33,508 nt of DNA, from positions 1 to 33,508 of the forward strand of contig JAKLPV010000052.1 of the NCBI GenBank assembly GCA_022013685.1. The letters run 5' to 3'. A program made the translations under genes and the position numbers. The notes under the pieces were generated by a model that was not told the origin of the DNA, searched no databases, and was given only the letters and a program-made list of their open reading frames with translations. This DNA comes from Anaerolineae bacterium. GTDB lineage: Bacteria > Chloroflexota > Anaerolineae > Anaerolineales > Villigracilaceae. Below are positions 25,067 through 33,508 of the stretch, piece by piece; position 1 is the first letter of the stretch, and each line of letters begins with the position of its first letter.

Positions 25067-25480
25067 TTACCAAACTTTACAAAGGATTTCACCGCCCACG
25101 CCCAACTGGCGGGCACGCTGGCCGGTCATCACACCCTTCGGGGTCGAGAGAATGGCAACGCCCATTCCAGAGAGCACCCAAGGGATATCTTGTTTCTTGG
25201 TATAGACGCGACGACCAGGGCGGCTGACACGCACAAGACCAGTCAATACGGCTTTTCGCTCGCGGCGTTCACCCGTATATTTAATCTTGATGCGCAATAC
25301 TTTTTGCCCGGGTTTCTCGCTGTCTGCGACTTCGAAACCTTCTACAACGCCTTCTTCTTTCAAAATCTTGGCAATCTCTGCCTTGACCGTTGAAGATGGC
25401 ATCGCTACACTAGGCTGACCAACCATAACAGCGTTACGAATACGGGTCAGCATATCAGCAATCGGATCAGAAACACTCAT
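25067..25480 (-). CDS. rpsH: 30S ribosomal protein S8
   Basis: The protein has 137 residues. [20 protein letters not shown] at the N-terminus and [20 protein letters not shown] near the C-terminus are diagnostic. S8 is a primary 16S rRNA binder and in E. coli represses the spc operon at rplE; no obvious copy of that site was found here, but only by eye. GGAGG lies seven bases before the ATG. Confidence 0.97.
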   Translation of the reverse strand: MSVSDPIADMLTRIRNAVMVGQPSVAMPSSTVKAEIAKILKEEGVVEGFEVADSEKPGQKVLRIKIKYTGERRERKAVLTGLVRVSRPGRRVYTKKQDIPWVLSGMGVAILSTPKGVMTGQRARQLGVGGEILCKVW

Positions 25481-25499
25481 TCCAGCACCTCCACCCGGC

Positions 25500-25682
25500 T
25501 TACCAGGATGATTTCACCACACCGGGGATCTTGCCTTCCAGTGCTAATTCACGGAAGCAAATCCGGCACAGGCCGAAGCGACGAATATAACCACGCGGAC
25601 GCCCGCAGCGATTACAGCGGTTACGAACACGGGTCGGATACTTTCGACGCGTTTCACGATAGGTCATGCATTTCTTCGCCAT
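25500..25682 (-). CDS. rpsZ: 30S ribosomal protein S14, zinc-binding type Z
   Basis: The protein has 60 residues, the short zinc form of S14. [20 protein letters not shown] provides the four ligands. The N-terminus [14 protein letters not shown] and the end GVVKSSW are typical. It lies between rplE and rpsH, as usual. Confidence 0.97.
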   Translation of the reverse strand: MAKKCMTYRETRRKYPTRVRNRCNRCGRPRGYIRRFGLCRICFRELALEGKIPGVVKSSW

Positions 25683-25685
25683 AAT

Positions 25686-26231
25686 TTAGGCATCCTTCCT
25701 GAAAGGCATTCCAAGCAACTTGAGCAGCGTGCGAGCGTGCTCATCGTTTTTTGCAGTTGTTACGATAGTGACTTCCATCCCGCGCAATTTGTCGATTTTG
25801 TCATACTCGATTTCGGGGAAGATAAGTTGATCGCGCAGCCCGAGAGTGTAATTACCCCGGCCATCGAACGAATCTGGCGAAATCCCACGGAAATCGCGCA
25901 CGCGCGGTAAGGCAACGTTGATCAGGCGGTCAAGGAAAAACCACATCCGATCACCACGCAAGGTAACTTTTGCGCCGATGATACGGCCTTCGCGCAACTT
26001 AAAGTTGGCGATACTGGTACGAGCCTTAGTCTGAATAGGTTTCTGGCCCGATATGGTTACCAGATCACCTACAGCCGCCTCCATCGCCTTGGGGTTGTCC
26101 ATCGCTTCGCCAAGGCCGATATTGATAACGACCTTCTGGATGCGCGGAACTTCCATGACATTCCCATACTCGAACGCCTTTTTCAAAGCAGGGACGGCTT
26201 CATTTTGATAACTTTCTTTCAGTCGATTCAT
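25686..26231 (-). CDS. rplE: 50S ribosomal protein L5
   Basis: The protein has 181 residues. [39 protein letters not shown] and [20 protein letters not shown] are diagnostic. It binds 5S rRNA. The ATG at 26231 has GGAGAG seven bases upstream; an in-frame TTG at 26264 would overlap rplX and is rejected. Confidence 0.97.
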   Translation of the reverse strand: MNRLKESYQNEAVPALKKAFEYGNVMEVPRIQKVVINIGLGEAMDNPKAMEAAVGDLVTISGQKPIQTKARTSIANFKLREGRIIGAKVTLRGDRMWFFLDRLINVALPRVRDFRGISPDSFDGRGNYTLGLRDQLIFPEIEYDKIDKLRGMEVTIVTTAKNDEHARTLLKLLGMPFRKDA

Positions 26232-26256
26232 TTCATCGCTCTCCTGTCCAGCGCTT

Positions 26257-26589
26257 TTAGTCAATCAAGGCCTGGCAGTTTTTGCATAATCTGTGCGCAC
26301 CTTCTTCATCGCGGACAACGCCCACACGAGAAGCTTTCTGGCACTTAGGACAAACTAACATCACATTTGCAATCGAAACGGGTGTTTCGAGTTTAATGCG
26401 GCCAGGATCAATGGTACGACCCTGACGAGTTTGCGTCTGGCGCTGGTGTTTGATACGCAGGTTAATCCCCTGCACAACCACACGGCGCTCATCGGTCAAT
26501 ACGTTGAGCACTTCTCCGCGCTGACCTTTGTCTTCCAGACGCCCGCTGATAACCTCAACGGTATCACCTTTTTTAATCTTTACTTTCAT
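26257..26589 (-). CDS. rplX: 50S ribosomal protein L24 with C-terminal zinc ribbon
   Basis: The protein has 110 residues. The KOW domain is at the start ([20 protein letters not shown], then GEVL). The C-terminus has CPKC (about 85-88) and CKNC (about 103-106), a C4 zinc ribbon known from L24 of Thermus-like lineages but absent from the Bacillus and E. coli proteins. L24 initiates 50S assembly. Confidence 0.97.
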   Translation of the reverse strand: MKVKIKKGDTVEVISGRLEDKGQRGEVLNVLTDERRVVVQGINLRIKHQRQTQTRQGRTIDPGRIKLETPVSIANVMLVCPKCQKASRVGVVRDEEGAHRLCKNCQALID

Positions 26590-26609
26590 GGCGTCAACTC
26601 CAATACAGC

Positions 26610-26981
26610 CTAGAGCACTTCAGGCGCCAGGGAAACAATCTTCATGAAGCCTTTTTCGCGCAGTTCGCGCGCAACAGGCCCGAAGATACGGCTGCCTTTA
26701 GGATTTTGTCCATCGTTATCCAGGATAACTGCGGCATTATCATCAAAACGAATGTAAGAACCATCTTCACGGCGCCATTCTTTGGCACAACGAACAATCA
26801 CAGCCTTGACGATTTCGCTTTTCTTAACTGCGCCTTGCGGAGCGGCAGATTTTACCGTGGCAACAACCACATCGCCAACCGCTCCATAACGACGTTTCGA
26901 GCCGCCCAAGACGTGGATGACCAGTAATTCACGAGCGCCGCTGTTATCAGCAACTTTTACACGAGACTCTTGTTGAATCAT
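26610..26981 (-). CDS. rplN: 50S ribosomal protein L14
   Basis: The protein has 123 residues. [20 protein letters not shown], then [20 protein letters not shown] and [20 protein letters not shown], are diagnostic with no insertions. It is 2 nt after rpsQ. Confidence 0.97.
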   Translation of the reverse strand: MIQQESRVKVADNSGARELLVIHVLGGSKRRYGAVGDVVVATVKSAAPQGAVKKSEIVKAVIVRCAKEWRREDGSYIRFDDNAAVILDNDGQNPKGSRIFGPVARELREKGFMKIVSLAPEVL

Positions 26982-26983
26982 GG

Positions 26984-27256
26984 TTATACCTCCACGCCGC
27001 TATCGGCGGTTTTGGTTTCGCGCTTGACGATTGACTCAACAACCCAACTTTTTTCTTTCGAAATCGGGCGGCTTTCGACAATCTGCACTTTATCGCCCAC
27101 CTGACAACCAATTTCATCATGCGCTTTGACGCGCTTGCTCAGGTGAACAACTTTGTGATACAGGGGATGGCGGAATGTGCGCTTAATCTCCACCACCACC
27201 GTTTTCTGCATCTTGTTGCTGGTTACGACACCAGTCATACGACGACGATCATTCAT
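26984..27256 (-). CDS. rpsQ: 30S ribosomal protein S17
   Basis: The protein has 90 residues. The core reads [34 protein letters not shown] and [21 protein letters not shown] short C-terminal extension ([13 protein letters not shown]) follows. It is 11 nt after rpmC. Confidence 0.96.
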   Translation of the reverse strand: MNDRRRMTGVVTSNKMQKTVVVEIKRTFRHPLYHKVVHLSKRVKAHDEIGCQVGDKVQIVESRPISKEKSWVVESIVKRETKTADSGVEV

Positions 27257-27267
27257 GACATACCTTC

Positions 27268-27465
27268 CTATTCCGCCAACTTTTGCTTTTCGGTCATAAT
27301 CGTCTCCATACGGGCGATCTGGCGGCGCAAAGTTCGCAGGCGACTGGTATCGGTCAACTGACCGGCAACCTGCTGAAAACGCAATTTCATCAGTTCTTCG
27401 CGCATATCAGCGGTTTTAGTCGCAACCTCATCAACAGATAGAGCACGGATATCTTTTGCTTTCAT
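27268..27465 (-). CDS. rpmC: 50S ribosomal protein L29
   Basis: The protein has 65 residues. It begins MKAKDIRALSVDEVATKTAD, and LMKLRFQQVAGQLTDTSRLR, then TLRRQIARMETIMTEKQ, show the two-helix bundle of L29 at the tunnel exit, where SRP and trigger factor dock. It is 3 nt after rplP. Confidence 0.96.
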   Translation of the reverse strand: MKAKDIRALSVDEVATKTADMREELMKLRFQQVAGQLTDTSRLRTLRRQIARMETIMTEKQKLAE

Positions 27466-27468
27466 TCC

Positions 27469-27894
27469 TTACTCTCCGGCCGCCGCATCATGGCGGGTGA
27501 TGATTTTCGTCTTAATCGGGAACTTATACTGCGCCAACTTCAGCGCGCGCAAGGCTTCTTCTGAAGTCATGCCACCGATTTCGAACATTACCCTGCCGGG
27601 TTTTACCACGGCAACATAGTACTCCACACCGCCTTTGCCTTTACCCATGCGGGTTTCGGCAGGTCGTTGTGTATAAGGCTTGGCCGGGAAAATACGGATC
27701 CAGACCTTGCCACGGCGCTTCATTTCGCGGACGATTACACGGCGGGCGGCTTCAATTTGGCGAGCTGTAATCCAGCCCGGTTCAAGGGCTTGCAGGCCCC
27801 AATCGCCAAAAGAAATCTCAGCGCCACGCAGGGCTTTGCCCTTCATACGACCGCGCATCTGCTTGCGCCATTTAACACGTTTCGGCATTAACAT
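27469..27894 (-). CDS. rplP: 50S ribosomal protein L16
   Basis: The protein has 141 residues. [39 protein letters not shown] and [20 protein letters not shown] are diagnostic. The ATG at 27894 has GAAAGAGG seven bases upstream; the next ATG (27888) is 13 bases away. An in-frame start at 27951 lies inside the repeat-like spacer and is rejected. The 84-nt gap to rpsC is unusually long for this array. Confidence 0.96.
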   Translation of the reverse strand: MLMPKRVKWRKQMRGRMKGKALRGAEISFGDWGLQALEPGWITARQIEAARRVIVREMKRRGKVWIRIFPAKPYTQRPAETRMGKGKGGVEYYVAVVKPGRVMFEIGGMTSEEALRALKLAQYKFPIKTKIITRHDAAAGE

Positions 27895-27910
27895 GGCTAA
27901 ACCTCTTTCA

Positions 27911-27990
27911 ATAGTGACAGAGATTAGAGACCAGTGAGTAGCGAACAGCACACATGCTGCTCAACCATCCACTATTCTCTACTCACTAAC
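27911..27990. repeat. Degenerate heptamer repeat with central hairpin between rpsC and rplP
   Basis: The plus strand reads ATAGTGA, CAGAGAT, TAGAGAC, CAGTGAG, TAGCGAA in steps of seven. From the other end the minus strand reads TTAGTGA, GTAGAGA, ATAGTGG. The two arms are inverted around CAGCA (27946-27950)/TGCTG (27955-27959) with loop CACA. The arms do not pair base for base. The last three codons and stop of rpsC are written in the same wording. Confidence 0.5.
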
Positions 27991-28656
27991 GTAAACACCT
28001 TCGGTTGATTCGATTTTCTCTTCGATTTCTTGCTTCATATCACCGCGATACACCCAAACCTTGATACCGATACGGCCATAGGTGGTCAACGCTTCAGCGC
28101 GAGAAAAATCGATGTCAGCACGCAGGGTTTGCAGGGGCACGCGGCCTTCACGCAGCCAAACCGTACGAGCCATTTCAGCACCAGCCAGGCGGCCAGAGAC
28201 TTGAATTTTGATACCCAGGGCGCCCTGACGCATGGCTTGCTGGATGGCGCGTTTCATCGCGCGGCGGTAAGCAATACGGCGCACAAGCTGGTCTGCAATA
28301 TTGCGAGCGATCAAAAAGGCATCGGTATCAGGACTGGTGAGTTCCTTAATATCCAGGTCCACTTTCTTGCCAACCAGAGATGTCAGGCCCTCACGGACTT
28401 TTTTGACGCCTTCGCCTTTGCGGCCAATCAGGATGCCAGGCTTGGCTGTGTGAACCGTTACCTTGGCTTTACCCGGAAAGCGTTCAACTTCCACCCGCGA
28501 AACCCCAGCCTTGGGGGCGATGTTTTGCACAAAATCGCGGATTTCCATATCCTGCTTGAGCTGATCTCGATATTGAGCGCCTTCGGCAAACCAGCGGCCT
28601 TGCCAGCCACGGGTTACCACCAGGCGAAATCCAATCGGATGTACTTTACGACCCAT
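27979..28656 (-). CDS. rpsC: 30S ribosomal protein S3
   Basis: The protein has 225 residues. MGRKVHPIGFRLVVTRGWQG, the KH domain with GILIGRKGEGVKKVREGL, and GALGIKIQVSGRLAGAEMAR, then TVWLREGRVPLQTL, are diagnostic. S3 guards the mRNA entry channel. The end, VYVSE, is encoded within sequence resembling the heptamer repeat that follows the gene. Confidence 0.97.
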   Translation of the reverse strand: MGRKVHPIGFRLVVTRGWQGRWFAEGAQYRDQLKQDMEIRDFVQNIAPKAGVSRVEVERFPGKAKVTVHTAKPGILIGRKGEGVKKVREGLTSLVGKKVDLDIKELTSPDTDAFLIARNIADQLVRRIAYRRAMKRAIQQAMRQGALGIKIQVSGRLAGAEMARTVWLREGRVPLQTLRADIDFSRAEALTTYGRIGIKVWVYRGDMKQEIEEKIESTEGVYVSE

Positions 28657-28674
28657 AATTATTCCGTACCTTTC

Positions 28675-29016
28675 CTAATCTTCGCGTTCGCTCAGGACAA
28701 CGGTAACATGCGACGAACGGCGCAGCAAGGGCTTGAAACGGCCACGAGCACCAAAGCGACGCCACTTACGAGTGGGTGCTTCGTCAGCAAAGATTGTCGC
28801 CACAAACAAGGCATCGCGGCTAACACCAAAGTTTTCTTCAGCGTTGGCTACGGCTGACTTGAGCAGTTTTAGTACCGGCTGGGCAGCACGGTTGGGCACA
28901 AACCGCAACATTTCGAGAGCGGTATTAGCGTCCTTGCCGCGAACCAGGTCAACCACAAGGCGGACTTTTTGGGCCGAAATGGAGAGGAAGCGCAATTGAG
29001 CGCGAATGTCTGCCAT
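28675..29016 (-). CDS. rplV: 50S ribosomal protein L22
   Basis: The protein has 113 residues. LRFLSISAQKVRLVVDLVRG, then VLKLLKSAVANAEENFGV and the tunnel-lining hairpin RKWRRFGARGRFKPLLRRSS followed by HVTVVLSE are diagnostic. It is 3 nt after rpsS. Confidence 0.97.
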   Translation of the reverse strand: MADIRAQLRFLSISAQKVRLVVDLVRGKDANTALEMLRFVPNRAAQPVLKLLKSAVANAEENFGVSRDALFVATIFADEAPTRKWRRFGARGRFKPLLRRSSHVTVVLSERED

Positions 29017-29019
29017 GGC

Positions 29020-29298
29020 TTACTTCCCTTTCGTAGATTTTTCCGAGACGTGGCCGCGATACGTACGCGTCGGGGCAAATTCACCCAAACGGTGACCGAC
29101 CATATTCTCAGTCACATAAATCGGCACATGGCGACGGCCATCATGCACGGCGATAGTGTGTCCCACCATCTGCGGGAAGATGACGCTGGCCCGGCTCCAG
29201 GTGCGTACCACCTTTTTCTCGCCGCGCTGATTCATCATCTCGATTTTTTTCAACAGTTTCGGGGCAATGAAGGGCCCCTTCTTGAGCGATCTCGACAT
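29020..29298 (-). CDS. rpsS: 30S ribosomal protein S19
   Basis: The protein has 92 residues. [40 protein letters not shown] and [18 protein letters not shown] are diagnostic. S19 is in the head of the 30S subunit. A 40-nt gap to rplB holds nothing I can name. Confidence 0.97.
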   Translation of the reverse strand: MSRSLKKGPFIAPKLLKKIEMMNQRGEKKVVRTWSRASVIFPQMVGHTIAVHDGRRHVPIYVTENMVGHRLGEFAPTRTYRGHVSEKSTKGK

Positions 29299-29338
29299 AG
29301 TTTCTACTCTCTTTTGCGTTCGCTTTACATGTCACGCA

Positions 29339-30175
29339 TTAGCGGCTGTTCTTGCTGCGGCGCTTGACAATAAACTTATCGGTCAGCTTGTTTCTGCGGG
29401 TCTTGTAACCACGCGTGGGCTTACCCCACGGCGATTTCGGACCTGGCATACCGGTAGGCTGACGGCCTTCACCACCACCATGGGGATGGTCACGAGGCGA
29501 CATGGCTGTACCGCGCACTGTAGGACGAATACCCAGGTGAATTTTGCGACCAGCCTTGCCCAACTTGATATTGCTGTGTTCAAGGTTGCCAACTTGACCA
29601 ATGGTTGCGTAACAAGTTTGCAAAACCAAGCGGACTTCGCCGGAAGGCATACGGATTTGGGCATATTCGCCCTCTTTCGCCAACAACTGCGCAGCAGTAC
29701 CAGCAGAGCGAACGAGTTGACCGCCCTTCCCCTGCTTGACTTCGATGTTGTGTATCATCGTACCAACAGGGATGCTGGAAATCGGCAGGCTGTTGCCTGG
29801 GCGTATCTCAGCCGTTGGACCTGAGACAACTGTATCGCCAACGCGCAAACCAACCGGGGCAATGATGTAACGCTTCTCGCCATCGGCATAATGTAACAAT
29901 GCCAGGCGGGCAGTTCGATTGGGATCATATTCAATCGCAGCAACACGAGCAGGAATGCTCAGTTTGTTACGTTTGAAATCGATGATACGGAAGAAACGCT
30001 TGTGCCCGCCGCCTTGATGACGAACAGTAATGCGGCCATGCATGTTGCGGCCGCCGGTCTTGCGCAAAGCCGTGATCAACGAACGTTCTGGTTCCGTTTT
30101 GGTAATTTCATCAAACGAGTAACCAGTCATGCCGCGCTGGCCGGGGGTTACGGGTTTATACTTCTTGACAGCCAT
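29339..30175 (-). CDS. rplB: 50S ribosomal protein L2
   Basis: The protein has 278 residues. It contains [19 protein letters not shown], the [20 protein letters not shown] core (here [20 protein letters not shown]), and [17 protein letters not shown] with the conserved histidine near the peptidyl-transferase centre. The ATG shares its A with the stop of rplW (TAATG), so translation is coupled. Confidence 0.98.
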   Translation of the reverse strand: MAVKKYKPVTPGQRGMTGYSFDEITKTEPERSLITALRKTGGRNMHGRITVRHQGGGHKRFFRIIDFKRNKLSIPARVAAIEYDPNRTARLALLHYADGEKRYIIAPVGLRVGDTVVSGPTAEIRPGNSLPISSIPVGTMIHNIEVKQGKGGQLVRSAGTAAQLLAKEGEYAQIRMPSGEVRLVLQTCYATIGQVGNLEHSNIKLGKAGRKIHLGIRPTVRGTAMSPRDHPHGGGEGRQPTGMPGPKSPWGKPTRGYKTRRNKLTDKFIVKRRSKNSR

Positions 30176-30471
30176 TACTGCACTCCTTCAAAAATCGAGA
30201 GTGTCTCACCAGCTTCAAGCGTAACAATTGCCTTCTTGTAACCAGGACGGCGAACCAGCAACCGACGATTGCGACGGCGACCACGCTTGGCCGGGGTATT
30301 GATAATATTCACGTTGGCAACTTTGACTTCGAACAGTCTTTCAACCGCATCTTTGACAAGAGTGCGGTTGGCACTGCTCATAACCTCAAAACTGTACTGA
30401 TTGAGTTTCGTTTGGTAATTAGTCTTTTCTGTTACCAGCGGACGACGCAGGACATCATAAATCGTTGTCAT
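30175..30471 (-). CDS. rplW: 50S ribosomal protein L23
   Basis: The protein has 98 residues. [20 protein letters not shown] at the N-terminus, then [20 protein letters not shown] and the arginine-rich [20 protein letters not shown] are diagnostic. L23 is the docking site for trigger factor at the tunnel exit. It overlaps rplB by one base. Confidence 0.97.
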   Translation of the reverse strand: MTTIYDVLRRPLVTEKTNYQTKLNQYSFEVMSSANRTLVKDAVERLFEVKVANVNIINTPAKRGRRRNRRLLVRRPGYKKAIVTLEAGETLSIFEGVQ

Positions 30472-30480
30472 GCTCAGCTC

Positions 30481-31110
30481 CTAACCTAAGTGGGCCGCAA
30501 GCGCATCAATGGTCTGCACAGGCATAACAATTTTGTCATAACCGAGCAGGTCACGAATGTTCAAGTAACCGGCCATAAGAACTTTGGCGCCCGGAATATT
30601 GTTCGTTGCACGAACAACAACATCATACGAAGCGCTCTTCTCAGGAATAAGCACCAGCGTCTTTGCTTCACCCGTCAGGGCGTTCAGAGCCTTAGCCATT
30701 AACTTGGTCTTGGGTTCAGGTAATGTGAGTACATCCACAACCACAATTCCAGATTCGGCAGCTTTGACAGACAGCGCGGAACGCAGGGCTGCGCGACGCA
30801 TCTTGAGCGGCATTCGCTGGGTATATTTGCGAGGGTGCGGTGTATGGATACGACCTCCGCCCACCCATTGGGCGGCGCGGGTCGAACCCTGACGGGCGCG
30901 GCCTGTTCCCTTTTGTTTCCAGGGCTTGCGGCCACCGCCCGCAACCTCACCACGCACTTTTGTATCGTGCGTGCCCAGGCGGGCATTTGCCATCTGGCGC
31001 ACAAACGCCTGATGCATCAAATCTACATTAATTGGGGCTTCAAAGATAGCCGCAGGTAATTCCACCTGCTTCACCTTCTGGCCTTCCATGTTGAAAACGT
31101 CAACCTTCAT
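30481..31110 (-). CDS. rplD: 50S ribosomal protein L4
   Basis: The protein has 209 residues. The conserved extended loop reads GGGRKPWKQKGTGRARQGST; MRRAALRSALSVKA and VLIPEKSASYDVVVRATNNI follow. L4 lines the exit tunnel and, in E. coli, represses the S10 operon. The ATG at 31110 has GGGAG eight bases upstream; an ATG at 31125 would place that motif inside the gene. Confidence 0.97.
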   Translation of the reverse strand: MKVDVFNMEGQKVKQVELPAAIFEAPINVDLMHQAFVRQMANARLGTHDTKVRGEVAGGGRKPWKQKGTGRARQGSTRAAQWVGGGRIHTPHPRKYTQRMPLKMRRAALRSALSVKAAESGIVVVDVLTLPEPKTKLMAKALNALTGEAKTLVLIPEKSASYDVVVRATNNIPGAKVLMAGYLNIRDLLGYDKIVMPVQTIDALAAHLG

Positions 31111-31134
31111 AGCACATGCTCCCATTTATCGCGC

Positions 31135-31764
31135 TTACTGCTTGCGCGCTTCCTTGATCATCACCAGGCCGCCTTTGGGGCCAGGAACAGCGCCATGAAC
31201 GCCAATCAGGTTACGCTCGGCATCTACCAGGATAACCTTCAGGCTCTGCACTGTAACACGCTCATCGCCCATATGGCCTGGCCCACGCGCACCTTTGTAC
31301 ACGCGCCCTGGCGTAGTGCCAGCGCCGCGTGAACCGGGAGCACGATGACGATCAGATTGACCGTGTGTTTTGGGGCCGCCGCGGAAATGATAACGTTTCA
31401 CACCGCCAGCAAAACCCTTGCCCTTGCTCGTGCCAACAACATCGACACGTTCACCAGGGGCAAAAATATCCACTTTTACTACGTCACCAACAGAAACATC
31501 CAGAGTTTTGATGCGGAACTCTCGCAGAAAACGCAGGGAGGGCAATTCAGAAGTCTTAAGGTGACCAAGTTGACCACCAGTTAACCGTTTGGGGTGAACT
31601 TCTGAAAAACCCAGCTGCACCGCAGAGTAACCTTCTTGCTCTGGACGCCGTACTTGGGTAACATAGCAAGGCCCAGCCTCGATGAGCGTAACAGCAAAAG
31701 CCGCGCCTTTATCATCGAAGACCTGGGTCATACCAATCTTCTTACCAAGAAGCCCTTTCAACAT
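31135..31764 (-). CDS. rplC: 50S ribosomal protein L3
   Basis: The protein has 209 residues. It begins MLKGLLGKKIGMTQVFDDKG and holds VVGTSKGKGFAGGVKRYHFR, then GGPKTHGQSDRHRAPGSRGA. L3 reaches the peptidyl-transferase centre. The ATG at 31764 has AAGGAG nine bases upstream. The frame stays open another 50 codons toward rpsJ, but that stretch has no family similarity and is treated as leader. Confidence 0.97.
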   Translation of the reverse strand: MLKGLLGKKIGMTQVFDDKGAAFAVTLIEAGPCYVTQVRRPEQEGYSAVQLGFSEVHPKRLTGGQLGHLKTSELPSLRFLREFRIKTLDVSVGDVVKVDIFAPGERVDVVGTSKGKGFAGGVKRYHFRGGPKTHGQSDRHRAPGSRGAGTTPGRVYKGARGPGHMGDERVTVQSLKVILVDAERNLIGVHGAVPGPKGGLVMIKEARKQ

Positions 31765-31794
31765 ACTCGGTTTTCTCCTTCTATAAAGTTTGTG

Positions 31795-31816
31795 GGACAG
31801 AAACAAAAACCTGTCC
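31795..31816. promoter_or_regulatory. Hairpin in the rplC leader
   Basis: GGACAG (31795-31800) pairs perfectly with CTGTCC (31811-31816) over a ten-base A-rich loop (T-rich on the transcript). It sits about 30 nt before the rplC ATG, just upstream of the ribosome site. It may affect access to that site; no known leader motif was recognised. Confidence 0.45.
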
Positions 31817-31939
31817 GACGACGAGACTGTCAGCCTGGGCTTTGTGGCTGCATCATCTCCCGGTAGCGCAGTCCGCGTATTTGCCGCGACGACATTTTTT
31901 GGGTCCACGAACAAACCCGCGCTTACGTTACCGTTTTAA

Positions 31940-31972
31940 GTCGGTTAGCCCTCATCAAGAAGACTAACCGAC
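31940..31972. promoter_or_regulatory. Nine-base-pair hairpin after rpsJ
   Basis: GTCGGTTAG (31940-31948) pairs perfectly with CTAACCGAC (31964-31972) over 15 bases. It begins 19 nt after the rpsJ stop. On the minus strand it is followed by TTAAAACGG, not a T-run, so it is a poor intrinsic terminator. An RNase site, a 3'-end stabiliser or an attenuator are possible readings. Confidence 0.55.
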
Positions 31973-31991
31973 CAGTTTTCTTCTTATGTTG

Positions 31992-32300
31992 CTATATCTT
32001 GATTTCGATGTCGACACCGGCAGGCAGATTAAGCCGCATCAGCATGTCAATCGTCTTCGAATCAGGATCAAGAACGTCAATCAGACGATTGTGCGTGCGG
32101 ATCTCAAAATGCTCATGAGAATCCTTGTCGATAAACGTGGAGCGACGTATTGTAAACCGTTCTTTCTTTGTTGGCAAGGGTACGGGACCAACAACTTGGG
32201 CGCCAGAACGCTCTGCTGTTTCGACAATACGCTTGGCCGATTGGTCAAGCACGCGGTGGTCATACGCCTTAAGGCGAATGCGGATTTTCTGCTTCGACAT
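31992..32300 (-). CDS. rpsJ: 30S ribosomal protein S10
   Basis: The protein has 102 residues. [51 protein letters not shown] and a C-terminal [13 protein letters not shown] are diagnostic. S10 is in the 30S head and also takes part in transcription antitermination with NusB. It is 8 nt downstream of tuf, linking the str and S10 operons. Confidence 0.98.
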   Translation of the reverse strand: MSKQKIRIRLKAYDHRVLDQSAKRIVETAERSGAQVVGPVPLPTKKERFTIRRSTFIDKDSHEHFEIRTHNRLIDVLDPDSKTIDMLMRLNLPAGVDIEIKI

Positions 32301-32308
32301 GTCTACAC

Positions 32309-33508
32309 CTACTCGATGATTTTGGTGATGACGCCCGCGCCGACGGTCAGGCCGCCTTCACGGATGGCGAACTTGGAGCCTTGCTCCAGGGCCACCGGGA
32401 TGATCAGTTCCACCGTCAGGTTGACGTTGTCGCCAGGCATGACCATTTCCACGCCCTCGGGCAGCGAGATGTTGCCGGTCACATCCATCGTGCGGATGTA
32501 GAACTGTGGGCGATAGCCATTGAAAAATGCCTTGTGGCGTCCGCCTTCTTCTTTCTTCAGCACGTACACTTCCGCCAGGAATTTCTTGTGCGGTGTGATC
32601 GACTTCGGCTTGGCCAACACCTGGCCACGTTCCACATCGGCGCGCTCGATACCGCGCAGCAGCAAACCTACGTTGTCGCCCGCCCGGCCTTCGTCGAGCA
32701 GCTTGTGGAACATTTCGACACCGGTCACGACCGAGGTCTGGGTGTCGCGCAGGCCGATGATCTCAATCGGGTCGCCAACTTTGATGATGCCGCGGTCGAT
32801 ACGTCCGGTCACGACAGTTCCGCGACCTTTGATCGAGAACACGTCTTCGGCAGCCATCATGAACGGGCGCTCGGTCTCGCGAATCGGTTCGGGGATGTAT
32901 TCATCCACCACACGCAGGATCTCACGAATACAATCGTATTCGGGGGAGTTCGGGTCGGTCGAGGCGCTGTCCAGGGCGTTCTTGGCGGAACCACGCACGA
33001 TCGGGGTCTCTTCGCCGGGGAAGCCGTAGCTGGTCAGCAGTTCACGCAGTTCCAGCTCAACCAGTTCGAGCAGTTCCGGGTCGTCCATCATGTCCACTTT
33101 GTTGAGGAACACAACGATCGAGGGCACTTCCACCTGGCGGGCCAGCAGAACGTGCTCGCGGGTCTGCGGCATCGGGCCATCCGGGGCGGCCACCACCAAT
33201 ATGGCACCATCCACCTGGGCTGCGCCAGTGATCATGTTCTTGATATAGTCGCGGTGACCAGGCATGTCGACGTGCGCATAATGGCGCTTGGCCGTCTGGT
33301 ATTCGACGTGCGCAATGTTGATCGTGATCCCACGCGCTTTTTCTTCCGGCGCGTTGTCGATCTGGTCGTAGGCTTTGAATTCAGCATTGCCCGACATTTG
33401 CGATACTTTCGTGATCGCTGCCGTCAGGGTCGTCTTCCCGTGGTCGATGTGTCCCATCGTCCCTACGTTCAGATGCGGTTTGCTGCGGTCAAATTTCTGC
33501 TTCGCCAT
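32309..33508 (-). CDS. tuf: Elongation factor Tu
   Basis: The protein has 399 residues and the CDS is complete: its ATG is the last three bases of the window. GTPase motifs are GHIDHGKT (G1, residues 19-26), RGITI (G2), DMPGH (G3), NKVD (G4) and GSAKN (G5); domains II and III follow, with [13 protein letters not shown] and a C-terminal [14 protein letters not shown]. It delivers aminoacyl-tRNA to the ribosome. The G1 motif has Ile where Val is most common, and HRDY stands where HADY is most common; both are conservative lineage-type changes. Its promoter and any fusA/rpsG neighbours lie beyond the window. Confidence 0.98.
   Translation of the reverse strand: MAKQKFDRSKPHLNVGTMGHIDHGKTTLTAAITKVSQMSGNAEFKAYDQIDNAPEEKARGITINIAHVEYQTAKRHYAHVDMPGHRDYIKNMITGAAQVDGAILVVAAPDGPMPQTREHVLLARQVEVPSIVVFLNKVDMMDDPELLELVELELRELLTSYGFPGEETPIVRGSAKNALDSASTDPNSPEYDCIREILRVVDEYIPEPIRETERPFMMAAEDVFSIKGRGTVVTGRIDRGIIKVGDPIEIIGLRDTQTSVVTGVEMFHKLLDEGRAGDNVGLLLRGIERADVERGQVLAKPKSITPHKKFLAEVYVLKKEEGGRHKAFFNGYRPQFYIRTMDVTGNISLPEGVEMVMPGDNVNLTVELIIPVALEQGSKFAIREGGLTVGAGVITKIIE

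Noticed and set aside
1..33508. tRNA, rRNA, CRISPR arrays, insertion sequences and phage genes
   Set aside because: No cloverleaf, regularly spaced direct repeat, transposase or phage structural motif was found on either strand when reading by eye.

Overview
The window reads as chromosomal DNA from a bacterium. The most likely source is the phylum Chloroflexota, class Anaerolineae. That placement is an inference from recognised protein families: zinc-ligand (C+) forms of S4, S14, L24 and L36, a DUF5680 protein, a membrane-bound GAF/PAS/cyclase protein, and a Chloroflexi-style lipoprotein with a Cys-rich PCWAGLVPGKTTWEDA segment. No rRNA or other decisive marker is present. GTG starts are common.

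Bases 1-5383: a 3'-truncated sulfate adenylyltransferase gene (minus strand, running off the left edge) is divergent from a plus-strand run of three genes. These are a PrsW-type membrane protease, a 920-residue membrane-anchored class III nucleotide cyclase with GAF and PAS modules, and a small protein with the metal-ligand pattern of the phospholipase C/HET-C fold. The last two overlap as ATGA. Bases 5430-9580 (minus): a four-helix membrane protein coupled to an M19 dipeptidase, a four-domain ribosomal protein S1 with a clear promoter and terminator, and a cysteine desulfurase. Bases 9708-12890 (plus): a membrane-anchored gamma-glutamyltranspeptidase homologue with altered substrate residues, a DUF5680 protein and an alpha/beta hydrolase. 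Bases 12990-15054 (minus): an AT-rich lipoprotein gene and mazG, whose protein begins in the middle of a tetrapyrrole-methylase-like domain.

Bases 15176-33508 (minus): one long translation cluster, read in transcription order as tuf-rpsJ-rplC-rplD-rplW-rplB-rpsS-rplV-rpsC-rplP-rpmC-rpsQ-rplN-rplX-rplE-rpsZ-rpsH-rplF-rplR-rpsE-rpmD-rplO-secY-adk-map-rpmJ-rpsM-rpsK-rpsD-rpoA-rplQ-truA-rplM-rpsI. The str-end, S10, spc, alpha and L13-S9 operons are thus fused into one array. Most intergenic gaps are under 30 nt. The exceptions stand out: 227 nt with two hairpins between rpsJ and rplC, 84 nt of degenerate heptamer sequence between rpsC and rplP, and 135 nt between map and rpmJ. The last gap holds a promoter where infA is normally found.

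No tRNA, rRNA, CRISPR array, insertion sequence or prophage was seen. No gap without a gene exceeds 300 nt. Most of the window is ordinary housekeeping DNA. The best candidates for something new are the PrsW-cyclase-HET-C-like cluster, the truncated-methylase MazG, and the non-coding elements inside the ribosomal array.
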